Source: Orychophragmus violaceus (lineage: Eukaryota; Streptophyta; Magnoliopsida; Brassicales; Brassicaceae). Taken from it: a stretch of DNA of 64,000 bases. Shown here one piece after another: positions 10,875 to 21,748 of the stretch. The number at the start of each line of letters is the position of its first letter. The first letter of the stretch is position 1. A program made the position numbers and the translations under genes. The DNA is taken from the NCBI GenBank assembly GCA_030180135.1, contig CM058239.1:70191823-70255822 (forward strand), given 5' to 3'. Below the pieces are notes generated by a model. It was not told the DNA's origin. It saw only the letters and a program-made list of their open reading frames with translations, and did no database searches.

Positions 10875-11553
10875 TGTTGGAATTGTGTCCAGTAATCTCG
10901 GTACTGTCTCTAGAAAGTAAGAGTATGTCAATGATCAGACATAAGTCATATAATACTGGGGGTCATGATGGCTTGCTAGAGTCCGCTCATGATCTATAAG
11001 TCTTGGACTTATTACCTTTATTATATGATCCCATATGGGTCACACGCCTAAGCTTACAGGAAAATGTGTAGGAACGGATTGACAGAAGTACGGTAAAAGT
11101 GCTAGGCATTTACTGTACTTAGAGATTAAAGGGTTCAGCAATCGTGTGTCGATCGATACACAAGGTGTGTCGATCGACACAGTGCGTGAACGCCTAGGAA
11201 ATAATAAGACCGAGAATTGAGCCCGAAAGCCCATGAGAACTAAGACAGGTTTTAAATGAATAAAACCTGACCTAGCTCTCTAATTCTCAAAGAGGTCTGC
11301 GCCTCTCTCTCTCTCTCTCTGTCGCCTCCCTCCTCGTGGTCTAGCAGCCAGATTCCTTTGCGTGCGTGTGTGAACCTTTGGAGGATCCATCCCTTGGTGG
11401 CTCTCTGATCTCTGACCTGTTCTCCCTTTCCGCTGCACAAAACAGGTAAAAGGTGAGATCAACAATTGTTTCTAATCAAGAGAACCTAGATCCGCATGTT
11501 TAGGATAATCTGAATCAGAGAATTGAATCAGGATTCATCTAAACATTCCTACA
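10875..11553 (+). repeat. Cop-1 3' LTR
   Basis: Copy of 3805-4482 with one substitution and one extra base in the CT tract. It carries the palindrome pair at 11147 and 11168. Followed by the target duplication ATACA. Confidence 0.96.
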
Positions 11554-12473
11554 ATACATGCTGCCACTGCGAGACCTCTGTGCTATCTATGGGTTTAAGA
11601 AGGGCTACACAGGAGCTACACTTCCAGAGGGATTTCCTGATCTAGAGAGGTTCTAGGGTAACTTCGGTTCTACGCCCTATTTCTCCAAAGAGGCGAAGAT
11701 GAGAGATGTACGACATCCAGTCTTGAGGTATGTCGTACGAGTGTTGGCTACTACGCTTTTGGACAAGATGGAGCCAAACAAGATGAGGATGCAGGATCTG
11801 GTACTAATTCATCCAGCAGTGGGATATCTCTGTTCCCATGAGTACAGAGAAGACGGTCCATACGAGAGGACCAACCTGGGTGCAGTATTCGCAGAGCATT
11901 TGGTCTCCCTACAGGCGAAGCCATTCAGAGGTACAGGGTCAGGCAAGACGGAGTCAGTGGGCAGTCTTCTGACAGTATACTTGCGAGCAGACATAACCTG
12001 AGATTGATGAGGCACACTTGTTGAGTGCGAGCTGGCTGAAGCCAGGTTTGGTATGGTGCTACAGAGATGGCGTGGAGGATCGCGTAGTTCAGCTCCCATC
12101 TACTACATTGACCTCGATAGATACACAAGATGCCTTGCGCTTCAGACCTGATACGAGAGACGAGAGACAGGCACCTCCTGCTCGTTCCTGCAGAGGAGCT
12201 GCTCCTACTCCTGCTGCAGACAAGACTGTTGCTGACCCTGCTGGGCGTCTACATCCACATCCGCATTGGGATCTTCCTTTGGACGCTCCTCCACCTCTTC
12301 CTGGTTACGATGAGGATCCACATAGGAAGTATTTGGTTGACACAGTTAGATCGCTGTGGGGTGGTATTGCTAGAGCCTTCAACTGCACTTGCGTCTGTCC
12401 GTCTCACGGTCGCATGCATCAGAGATCACTCACACCACCAGATGCACACGTCGAGGATTCTGATTCTGACTAG
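11554..12473 (+). pseudogene. Athila ORF1, 3' part
   Basis: This continues ORF1 after Cop-1: LPLRDLCAIYGFKKGYTG, a TAG near 11654, then RHPVLRYVVRVLATTLLD and LVLIHPAVGYLCSHEYRED, stopping near 12000. The tail continues in another frame from 12018 to 12473 and ends in an acidic SDSD. The protein text fits the Athila ORF-1 family; its function is not known. Two nonsense positions and at least one frameshift make it a pseudogene, apart from the Cop-1 insertion. Confidence 0.65.
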
Positions 12474-13815
12474 TTCCTCCTTAGTCCTAGTATTTCCCTG
12501 CGTTTGTTCTTCTTTTAACTTTTTATTTTTCCTTTTTATTGAGTCAGTGTTGGATTTTTATTGAGTCAGTTTGTCATGCTTCTTTTGAGATTGAAACTTT
12601 GTGGAACTTTGTTATATCTATCTTGTTGCATTTGACTTATTTTTGAGTGATCTGACAGTGCTAACATTGAAGAAATTGTGTAACTAAACACAACTTGCTC
12701 GGATCATGTTCAAGTCTGAGGCTTTGGTACTGAAATACACGCATGGTGTCGATCGACATCAAGTCTTTGTCGGTCGACACGACTTGCGACAGAAGGTAAG
12801 ATACTGTTTTTCTCAAATCCCACAAAGTTTTGATCACTATTTCACTGACTTTAGACTCTGTAACACTGGGGGCAGTGTTATTCAAGTCTGGGGGAGGTAG
12901 TTGCTGACATTGTGTTTCCTTTTCTTAGAGTCAGTCCTATGTTTTCAAAATTGTTTTATTGAGTCAAAATTGGTATGAAACTGTGATTTGTCGAGGAAAT
13001 TTTTCGCTGAAACAGGAACTAAGTGACCATTGGACAGACCTGCAGTAGCTCTACGACTATTAGAAAACCCCACTCGGATAAACCTACTAAGGACACCCAT
13101 ATCTTCTCGGGTATTCAGAGGATCCATCACTAACTTCACCTCTAATCCTGACTGAATTTTCTCACTTAGGGGCTTGGTATCTTCAGATCGGATTCCTCTG
13201 ATGTGTTTGACACAGCCTATGATCCTGTTTAAGTATGGTTCCTGATTTTCCCCTCCCTTGAAAGTAAAAAATAAAAAAAGATTAAAATTGCGGATAAGCT
13301 AGTAGCTTCAAAGTGGTCACAGGAGTGGTAGAGACCCCTATTACCTCTTGTGCATCCATGGAAACATGTCCAAAGTTACACCCCGAATAAAAAGGGAAGA
13401 GCACTGATAGAAAAAATAAAATGATACCCAGTGGGGAAAAATCAGTGCTAAGGGAAAAAGGGAAAAGAAAGGAAGCAGAAACCGACAGTTTGGTGGTCAG
13501 ATACTGACAGAGTTGAGTCCATGTGTCCTCTGATCGATGCTCCCTCTGTGAGACCGCACCTAATTGTATACAGAGGTTAGTGTGGTGAATTTGAATGCTC
13601 TGTCTAGATTGTGGAGTTTACTTGGGACAGTTGCTAAGTGTGGGGGAAGTACATTGTGGTCTTGATCTCTGCAGGGATGTTTTCAGTGGTTTACTAAGTA
13701 AATGTGAATGCGAATGTTCCTAAGATGAAATGAGTTTCTGAGTTTTCAAACCTCTTTCCCATCGCTTTAGTTCTTTATTTGCTTGAGGGCAAGCAAGAGC
13801 TAAGTGTGGGGGAGT
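12474..13815 (+). other. Athila 3' untranslated region with PPT
   Basis: No gene is visible. The segment repeats CTGGGGG and GTGTGGGGGA purine runs (12866, 12890, 13640), typical of plant Athila 3' regions. The last, TAAGTGTGGGGGAGT at 13801-13815, abuts the LTR and is the polypurine tract. A palindrome pair lies at 12747 and 12768. Confidence 0.7.
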
Positions 13816-14989
13816 TGATATATCATGGTTTTTAGGTGTTTCGATCCATGATATAAGTACATAATCGAGTCTTTTATAGAGTCTTTCGAGTCCTTTAAGG
13901 TGTTTTACGAGTTTTAGCACGTTTGGAGCATATTTGGATATTATGGCGCATTCTGGAGCTGTTTGGAACATTCATGCGATTGCAAGGAGTTAGTATGATC
14001 GTCTGAGGTTGATGTCAATCGACACTCCTATGGTTTCGGTCGACACAGAGCGTGATCAGCAGATTCTTGCCAGTTTAATGAAGACTTTGAAGATTTGCAA
14101 TTCTGCCCAGAAGTTTCTCATAACTACAAAGTTGTCCAGTTCGTGTTTTAACTTTATATTAGGGTTCTTAAGCCATTGTGAAGACTAGGCTTGATTTTTA
14201 TTAGAGATTAGGAGATTTGGGCTTGTCTTGTACTCGAGAGAGAAGAGATTTCGAACCCCTGTTCTTACTCTTTTGGATTTATTATGATATCTATTCTGAT
14301 TTTATCTTTTGTTATGATTGATATGTCTGATTAGATCTCTTGTTAGGCTAGGGAATTCTCATTAGGAATTTGAAGGAATGTTAGAATAATTGATTAATTT
14401 GGATTCATAATCTAGTTCTTCATCTAAATTGTTCTTAACGCATAATCTGAACAGGCCATTTAGATTAGCGATATTAGGTTGATTTCTGCAACGAGAGTTG
14501 ATTAATTAACTAGAAAGAATTTAGGTGAGCACTTTATATATTCGCAAAGAGATTTGGTATAGAGAAATTGTGAACAAACGAACTAGGAATTAATGCATGT
14601 CTAGAACTCTAGGATTCGCAACGAGAGTTGGCTTGCTAGGTTGTTAGACTTAGATAATTATCGCAGCGAGAGCTGGTTAGTTATACTTCTGCGATTCTAG
14701 TTCAAGAACGCTAATAGATTGAATCCTGATTGTCCGTTATCTGATATCCTGATTTCCTGAGAACTTCCTGAAACTTGACGCCTTTGCTGATTGATTACAC
14801 TCGCTTTACTCCACTCGGTTACTTTGCTGCTTTGTTTACTGCTTTACAATCAGTTTCGCTTAGCTTAATTCGACTAATCATAATATATCGTGTGAAACTT
14901 GGGTCTCTTTGGATTCGATACCCTAGATACTACGTCGTTCGATACTTTGCACTTGCAGTTAGAAGTAGGGATTAAGATTTGATCTATCA
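13816..14989 (+). repeat. Athila-type 3' LTR
   Basis: The 1174-bp LTR starts TGATATATCA directly after the PPT and ends TTGATCTATCA. It holds four GCAACGAGAG-like motifs (14490-14670) and a palindrome pair (14013 and 14034). The 5' partner is outside the window, so the right end is set by the TG...CA rule and by copia coding sequence starting immediately after it. Confidence 0.75.
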
Positions 14990-15524
14990 CTGTGGCAATG
15001 ATTCTCTAGCTTGATTCTGAGTTTCGAATGGGAAAATCTTTTCTTGGAACACGACATCTCGTGATACAAACGTGACCTTATGCTCTAAATCATACAGTTT
15101 CCACACTCTTACCACTTTGGTGTCCTGCTGATTTTCCTGCATTAATAAGCTTTTGTATTGTTGCCCATTGTTCATCGGTTAGTCCACTTAAACCTTGACG
15201 ATCACTTTATGTAATCTGTGTATGCGATCCTGGAGCAGCTGCATTCACCGTGTTTATTTGTGTGCTAATGACCCTGGGAGTGAAACCACGTCCCCGTCCT
15301 TGTCCTCCACAGTTTTCAGATCGGTTTCGTGACCTCTATCCCCACCACACTGGATATCCAACAACTTTGAAGCATCCGGATGACTCATGCCCCATCTTTC
15401 CACAAACATTACACTGTTTGGTCATGTCTTTGATGCTTGCTCCTCCACGTTAATTAGTGTTGTTTATGCTTTGTATAGATACGTCTCTAGTAAGAACATT
15501 TCCAGTCTGTTTTGTTGTTGTTGC
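14990..15524 (-). pseudogene. Cop-0 Gag zinc knuckle and integrase-RT linker remnant
   Basis: On the minus strand a CNVCGKMGHESSGC knuckle (CX2CX4HX4C, about 15410-15370) ends Gag. After a short unrelated stretch the text jumps to KLYDLEHKVTFVSRDVVFQE (about 15100-15030), the conserved segment between integrase and reverse transcriptase of copia Pol. Protease, integrase core, RT and RNase H are missing, so this is an internally deleted relic. The right boundary is the Cop-2 insertion. Confidence 0.75.
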
Positions 15525-16207
15525 TGAAGGAATTTCTAGCAGTTTCTAATCAGGATTAGCAACCCTACGTCTAAATTCCAAGCCTAGGATCTAGGGTTCA
15601 TATAATTGAATAATTGAGATCTCAGAATTACCTGGTGATTAGCAGCGGAAGTATTAGCAGATAATCGAGATCACGAAGCGCCTCAAATGCTGCGCCTCTA
15701 CTGGTATCCACACGCACACAAACTGGACCGCAGGGATGCTAGTGCCTTACCGAGATCTAATCTCCAGAGAGGTTTCTTTCTATGTTCTGGTGGCTGTGAA
15801 TTAGGTTAGGGATCAGTTTAGGTCGACCATATATCTTATATATGTCGACTTAAACCATGACGGAATTAAACAACGATTAACCGAATTAATCTGATTAATC
15901 CGCGAGTGCATCGATCGTTGCACTATATGCATCGATCGATGCAGTCCCAAAACATTGATATCGAATGCATATCAAATATGCATTCAATAGATCATTACAT
16001 TAATGATCAACCTCGTCTTTAACGTCCAGTTTGCTTAGGTGTGTGACCCTGTAGGATCATATAACACTAGCAATGAGTTCTAAACTCATTGATCACAAGT
16101 GGCTTCTAGCAAAGCATTATGACTGCCTAGTATTATATGATTGTCTCATCTCGACAATACGACTTTCTCTTAGAGCAAGTACAATAGATTTCAGGACATT
16201 CCCAACA
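15525..16207 (-). repeat. Cop-2 3' LTR
   Basis: On the minus strand it starts TGTTGGGAATGTCCTG and ends CCTTCA. A palindrome pair (15909 and 15930, GCATCGATCGATGC type) is followed by an ATATGCATTC hairpin near 15965-15990. Confidence 0.93.
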
Positions 16208-16221
16208 ATCTCCCACTTGTA
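16208..16221 (-). promoter_or_regulatory. Cop-2 polypurine tract
   Basis: On the minus strand TACAAGTGGGAGAT abuts the 3' LTR, identical to the tract of Cop-1. It primes plus-strand DNA. Confidence 0.88.
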
Positions 16222-17042
16222 CTGGAATCATCTATTCCCATCAATCCCTTCGTCACTATATCTCGATCTGGCATAAGGCAAGATCTGTGTCACCCTTATT
16301 TAGCCAAGATCATGTTCATCGAAATCCGATTTATACTGATAAGACAAACGACTGACAATCACCTCGTTTGAGTGTGGCCACACATTTCTCAGTATCAAAT
16401 CTTCGATGGGCCCTGAGATATTTATCTCCTGTTATATAGGAGGGACAAATCCCATCTTGTTCCATCCCTGTTTCTTCACACATTTCATGATACGCCCAAT
16501 CAATGCCTTTATAGTCACCAGTTACGGCTGACGTTTGACAAGGTTAAAGCGGACCAATTCATATGTAAGAAAACATGATGAACTCAGGTCCAAGGACTAT
16601 ACTCTATAGTCGTTATGAAAACTCTCATGACACTTATATAACTATCCCGTAGAGTTCTCATCAGTGGGTCATGTCCGATCATGTGTTCTCTAACACATAT
16701 CTATGTGATTGACTTTAATACTCTTATTAATGACTCCATGAAACTTAGTCATCAGTCACCTCTCATACTAGTCTCACGCGGTTGTTAATGTCCCACTTTA
16801 ACAACCTTGACCAGGGACCAACATAATTTATGTCATTCATTATCTATAGGGTTTCATGATCAAGTCACTTACTTGATGACCTATAAAATGTCATAAATTA
16901 CTTTGGTACTATTATTTAATAATCATTATTAAATAATACAGATGTCAGATTTCAATAACATAATCAAATTATGTTTATACGAACATCATATCATAACTAA
17001 AATTAATAACAATGACTCCCACTAAAATTAAGATCATATCTT

Positions 17043-19706
17043 AAGACATCTAATGCCTTTAGCAGTAGCCTGATCCTCATTCCCTCTTGCTCAGCATGTG
17101 TTGAAAGACACTGCGTCTTGCTAAGGGTAATACCAAGAGTCAATTACACGAAGCCCTTCTTGGAATCCTGCATATAGGACATGTGCAAGGCCTTATCACT
17201 ATAAGTGTCTTGACACAATCCAATTAGCTTATCCAATCTATCTCTATAGATTCTTATTCCAAGAATGCATACAGTTTCTCCCATATTTCTTATCGAAAAA
17301 CAACTTTCGAGTCAAGTCTTAACAGACTGAAACAACGGAACTTCATTTCTGAGAAGTAGTATATTATCAACATACAATACTAGAAATGCAACTGCGCTCC
17401 CACTAGTCTTCTTGTAAACATACGGTTCCTCTTTGTTCCTGAAGAAGTCAAACCTTTTGACTACTTCATCAAAACGAAGAATCCAACTCCGAGATGCTTG
17501 CTTTTAATCCATAAATGGATCGATGAAGCTTGCATATCTTCCTAGCTTCATTAGGATCAATGAAAACTTCAGGTTGTGTCATGTACACATCCTTTTCCAG
17601 AATTCCATTAAGGAAAACTGTTTTCACATCCATCTGCCAGATCTCATAACCATTATGAGTGGTGGTTGCTAGGAGAATCCGAATGGACTTTAAGCATGTT
17701 GACTGGGGAATAGGTTTCTTCATAGTCATCACCATGAATTTGCTTGAAACCTTTTCCACTAATCCAGCTTTGGATATCAACATTCACATCAATTTCCTTT
17801 TGAAAATCTATTTACACTTAATGGCTTTTGAACCATCGGGTAAATCGACCAAAGTCCACACTTGGTTCTGTGACATGGATCCCATTTCGGATTCAGTGGC
17901 TTTCAGCCATTTTAGAAGTCAAGGCCCATCACTGCTTCTTCAAAATTCGCAGGCCCATCACTTTCAATGATCTATAGATCACGGCAATTGGTTACGAGAA
18001 ATCCTTATTTCTCGGGTTCGTGACGGATCCTTTCAGATCTGCGAGCTTCAGTTTTGTGTAAAAGTCGTGCACATATCTCATATGTATACTTTTAACACGA
18101 CCTAATTAACCAAGATATAAACCGTAGTTAATTGAGTCATAAACCAAAATGTTTTTGGTTCGTGATCTGTGTCGATCGATGCAACTTTTGTGTCGATCGA
18201 CACTTCTTCAGAAACTCGCTATTTGAATGTATATCGAATATACATTCACCAGATCCTTTATAAACTCTAGGCACCACATGTGCAGGTTCTACAACTCTTT
18301 GTAGATCCAACTGCTGCTCTTCCTCATCAGGTTGAGCAGTCTCCTGTGATTTTCGAATTTCTTCGAGTTGTACTTTTACTCCCACTGTTCTTCTTAGAAA
18401 GAAAGTCTTTCTCAAGAAAACATAGTTCCGAGCAACAAACAATTTGTTCTCGAACTGGTTGTAAAAGTAACATGCCTTGGTTTTGTTAGGACAACCAATG
18501 AAGTAGCACTTATCAGATTTGGGTGTGAGCTTATCAGAGATTAAACGTTTTATATAAGTCTCGCAACTCCAAATCTCCATGATGGATAAATCAGAAACAT
18601 TTACATTCCACATCTCATGTGGTATCTCTGTAACTGATTTTGATGGCACTCTATTTAAAGTAAACTCAGACAATTTTAGAGTGTATTCTTAGAAGGATAT
18701 TGGAAGATCTAAGTGACTCATCATTGATCGAACCATATCTAATAAAGTCCGATTCAGGAGGAGTGACTTGTGAAACACTTTCACAATCTCTCAGATGATC
18801 ACTACATTCTTGACTTAAGTATTCACCTCCATGATCTCATCGTAGAGCTTTAATAATTTTGCCAAATTGATTCTGTACTTCATTCTAGACCTCTTTGAAC
18901 TTTTCAAAAGATTCTGACTTATGTCTTATTAATAAGATATAACTGTACCTACTGAAAACATCAGTAAAGGTAATGCAGTACTGAAAATTTCCTCTAGCAT
19001 TTGCGCTCATCGGGCCATTTACATCCGTATGTATAAAGCCCAATAAGCCTCAGGCCCTTTCATTTTTAATCCGTTCGCGACTTATGTCGACCGACACACC
19101 GTTTGTGTCGATCGACACTACCATTTCGAAAGGGGCCTCTGTCGTTTTTCCAATAAACAAGATTCACTTTACCCATTATGATTCATAATCAGACGAGCCC
19201 AAAAGTCCATCACTATGGAGCTTCTGAATCTGTTTCTCATTTATTTGGTTCAAAACGATAATGCTAGAGAGAAGTTTGATTCGTATCATTTGACTTGAAT
19301 CTCTTGGTATTAATGTTATATTTATGCACATTCTGGTTTAGGACATAAAGTCCATTCTCTAATGGATTGCTACTATAAAATATATCACTGTAATCAAATG
19401 AATAACACTTATTCTTAATTTGAAAACTGATATCCTTTCATATCCAAACAAGGATTAGAAATAATCTTTCTGCTCATAGCAGAAACATAGTAGCAGTTTT
19501 AAGTTCAAAACATGCCATAAAAGAAAACAAATGAAATACTCCTACGGCTAATGCAGCAACTCTTGCTCCATTTCCACGCGTAGATCCACTTGTCCTTTCT
19601 CCATAGTCCTACTTTTGCTCAGGCCCTTCATATTTTCACAAAATATGAGTACCAAAACTGGCATCAAATACCCAATAAGTAGGACTATAAGAAGTAACAT
19701 TTACTT
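17043..19706 (-). pseudogene. Cop-2 pol remnant, RNase H deleted
   Basis: Readable islands on the minus strand include integrase C-terminal text (18673-18280, SDKLTPKSDKCYFIG) and reverse transcriptase (17783-17469, GYEIWQMDVKT and VYMTQPEVF). The end matches the last codons of Cop-1 Pol near 17043. Between them the part equal to about 9345-9980 of Cop-1 is missing, which removes RNase H. Two stretches of extra DNA interrupt coding sequence relative to Cop-1, near 19068-19137 and 18047-18270, and both contain a palindrome pair. Many stops. No activity is possible. Confidence 0.85.
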
Positions 19707-20584
19707 CTATAACATAATACCTGAAGAAGAAGTCTCGTACGTCTTCTTCAGCTTCTCATAATCTTCCAAGAATTTATTGCAGTTTCTTTTCAAATGCCCA
19801 TAACCATTACAATAACGGCACTTAACATCTTTAGAAGGACTGGTTTTAACCTTAGGAACATGACCAGACTCGCTTAGATTCACAATCGAGCTCGTCTTGC
19901 CATCACCTTTGTTCTTACCAAGTTTCTTAAACTTCTTACCCTTTTGTACCATAAGGACATCCGGGGTGTCCTTCTTGATGTTAGGTTCAGCAGTCTTAAG
20001 CATCCCATGCAATTCAGTCAACGTCTTCGTCAAGTTATTCATGTTATAGTTCATAACAAATTGATCATAGCTTGACGGCAGTGACTGCAGAATGATGTCA
20101 GTAGCCAACTCTTGGCTAATGGGACAATCCAGTTTCCCCAGGTTATCAATATAACCCATCATCTTAATGACATGAGGACTAACTGGTTCGCCCATTGGTA
20201 GCTTGCACTCAATCAGAGACCTAACCGTTTGGTATCTCTGAGTTCGTGCCTGCTCCTGAAACATACTTTTCAGGCCAGTGATCATCTCTTTTGGCGACTC
20301 CACGTACTCATATTTCTTCTGCAATTCCGAGTTCATGGTAGCCAACATGAGACAACTCACATCCACCGCATCATTAGAATGCTTATCCCAAGCATCCTTA
20401 TCTGACTGCCAGGCATTGGTCGGTACTTCTTAGGGAGAACTTTCTCAAGGACATAGTCCTTTTTCTCCTGTTTGAGAACAATTCTCAAGTTCCGATACCA
20501 TTCAAGAAAGTTGGATCCATTTAACTTGTCCTTCTCAAGGACGGATCACAGGGAGAAATTGTTACGATGGTTTGTGCTAGACAT
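19707..20584 (-). pseudogene. Cop-2 Gag, broken near its N-terminus
   Basis: The start ATG (20584-20582) follows TTTTTCAGCT, as in Cop-1 and Cop-3. A TGA after about 12 codons and a frameshift near 20400 break the N-terminus. From 20366 a 219-residue frame is open through the Gag core (SPHVIKMMGYIDNLGKLDC) to a zinc knuckle CRYCNGYGHLKRNC. It is a UBN2-like copia Gag, the structural particle protein. The C-terminal two thirds being open while pol is destroyed parallels Cop-3. Confidence 0.8.
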
Positions 20585-21734
20585 AGCTGAAAAACAAGAG
20601 AGGTTTTAGTTATGATGTTCAAGAAGTGAGAAGTCTTAACTATTAAGAAAACTCGCATTATATTCAAACAATGTTTCCTCAGATGAATATAATGATCCAA
20701 GACCCATACTTCACTAAACTTGAGTGAGCCACTGGCTATCACTCAACTTTAGCTATCTAGGTAAGCAACGACCTTTCTAGTTATATCCAATATAACTCTT
20801 GGTTGTGGATCGACATCTTATGTCCAATCCACCTGATGTCTCTGAGCCCAAAACGATTTTGATGGCCCAGTCAAGTAAACCAATCTCTTCAGTCATGTAA
20901 TTGTTGACGCCTTGCACTGCAAGCCCATCAACACGATTACTTCCTGCCTTACTCATGAAATTGTGGACATCTTGCACTGCAAGTCTATCACACAACTAAA
21001 TGGGTCTTGACAGTTGACAAGATTGGAAAGACATCAAGTATCACTTGATATTTGGTTGAGGAACGGAATCTTTAAAACGTTCAGTTTTATTATGTTTTAA
21101 TTCTTCTAATTAAATGTTCTGTCTTGCTTTGGTTCTGTGATTGCAGGTTCCATAACTCAATCATTGAATCTTATGTCGACCGACACTACTATAGTGTCGA
21201 TCGATGCAGAATAACCAAAAGCAATCCGCGATAACCGATCAATCTAATTGATCCGGTTTTGAATACCGGTCAGTGTCGATCGATGCTACATTAGCATCGG
21301 TCGATACCAACCCAATCACAATAAACCATTCTTAGCGTTTAACCATCATTAACCAAGCTCGATAACCGGTCCAATCCAATTGAACCGATTCATCAATCTC
21401 CTGAGGTTTGTGTCGATAGATGCAACGCTTGTGTCGATCGACACTAGGCGAAAACTAAGGTTTATTCGGGTTTTCGCCCTGTATCGATCGATGCCGGATT
21501 GGCATCGATCGACACCATGCGAAAAACCCTAAATTTTATTCGGGTTTTCGCCCTGTGTCGATCGATGCCGGATTGGCAACGATCGACACCATGCGAAAAA
21601 CCCTAAGACGTTTTTCGAACAAACCCTAAACTAGGTTTTTCATGAAAGCGAATTTTAGCAAGTTTGTATCAACCATACACAGATTCAGATTCAACCAATC
21701 TAATCAACATGCTACAGATTCAATGGAACCCTAA
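20585..21734 (-). other. Cop-2 leader rich in palindrome pairs
   Basis: No gene is seen. Five 21-bp palindrome pairs lie in 21174-21590 (starts 21174/21195, 21274/21295, 21411/21432, 21482/21503, 21556/21577). The segments holding the last two are near-duplicates of each other, separated by an AAAAACCCTAAA-type stretch. Confidence 0.75.
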
Positions 21735-21748
21735 AGCTCTGATACCAC
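21735..21748 (-). promoter_or_regulatory. Cop-2 primer binding site
   Basis: On the minus strand GTGGTATCAGAGCT follows the 5' LTR end; complement of initiator tRNA-Met. Confidence 0.9.

Larger units (their letters stand above)
3805..11553 (+). mobile_element. Cop-1: complete Ty1/copia retrotransposon
   Basis: Two LTRs (678 and 679 bp) start TGTTGGAATT and end CCTACA. They enclose a primer site, a 1.56-kb leader, one uninterrupted polyprotein and a polypurine tract. The 5-bp target duplication ATACA is at 3800-3804 and 11554-11558, and removing the element rejoins Athila ORF1. Reading the LTRs side by side I find one substitution (GTGTTC against GTGGTC) and one single-base indel in the CT run. 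All parts needed for autonomy are visible, so this is a young and possibly mobile copy. It shares LTR start, primer site and PPT with Cop-2 and Cop-3. Confidence 0.96.
880..14989 (+). mobile_element. Athila-type Ty3/gypsy element, defective, 5' end missing
   Basis: The order is gag remnant, retropepsin, non-coding spacer, Athila ORF1, long 3' untranslated region, polypurine tract and 3' LTR. Reverse transcriptase, RNase H and integrase are absent: protease remnants end at 2226 and the spacer leads straight to ORF1 at 3278. The element is therefore a non-autonomous deletion derivative that also carries many nonsense codons. Cop-1 (3805-11553) is inserted in ORF1. The 5' LTR is not in the window. 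The 3' LTR abuts an older minus-strand copia (Cop-0), so this element probably inserted into that one. Assignment rests on the protease and ORF1 protein text, the LTR ends TGATATATCA / GATCTATCA and the GTGTGGGGGA tract. Confidence 0.8.

Noticed and set aside
12130..12564. 144-codon ORF overlapping the Athila ORF1 tail
   Set aside because: Leucine-rich alternative frame over the ORF1 tail, which is better explained in the 12018-12473 frame.
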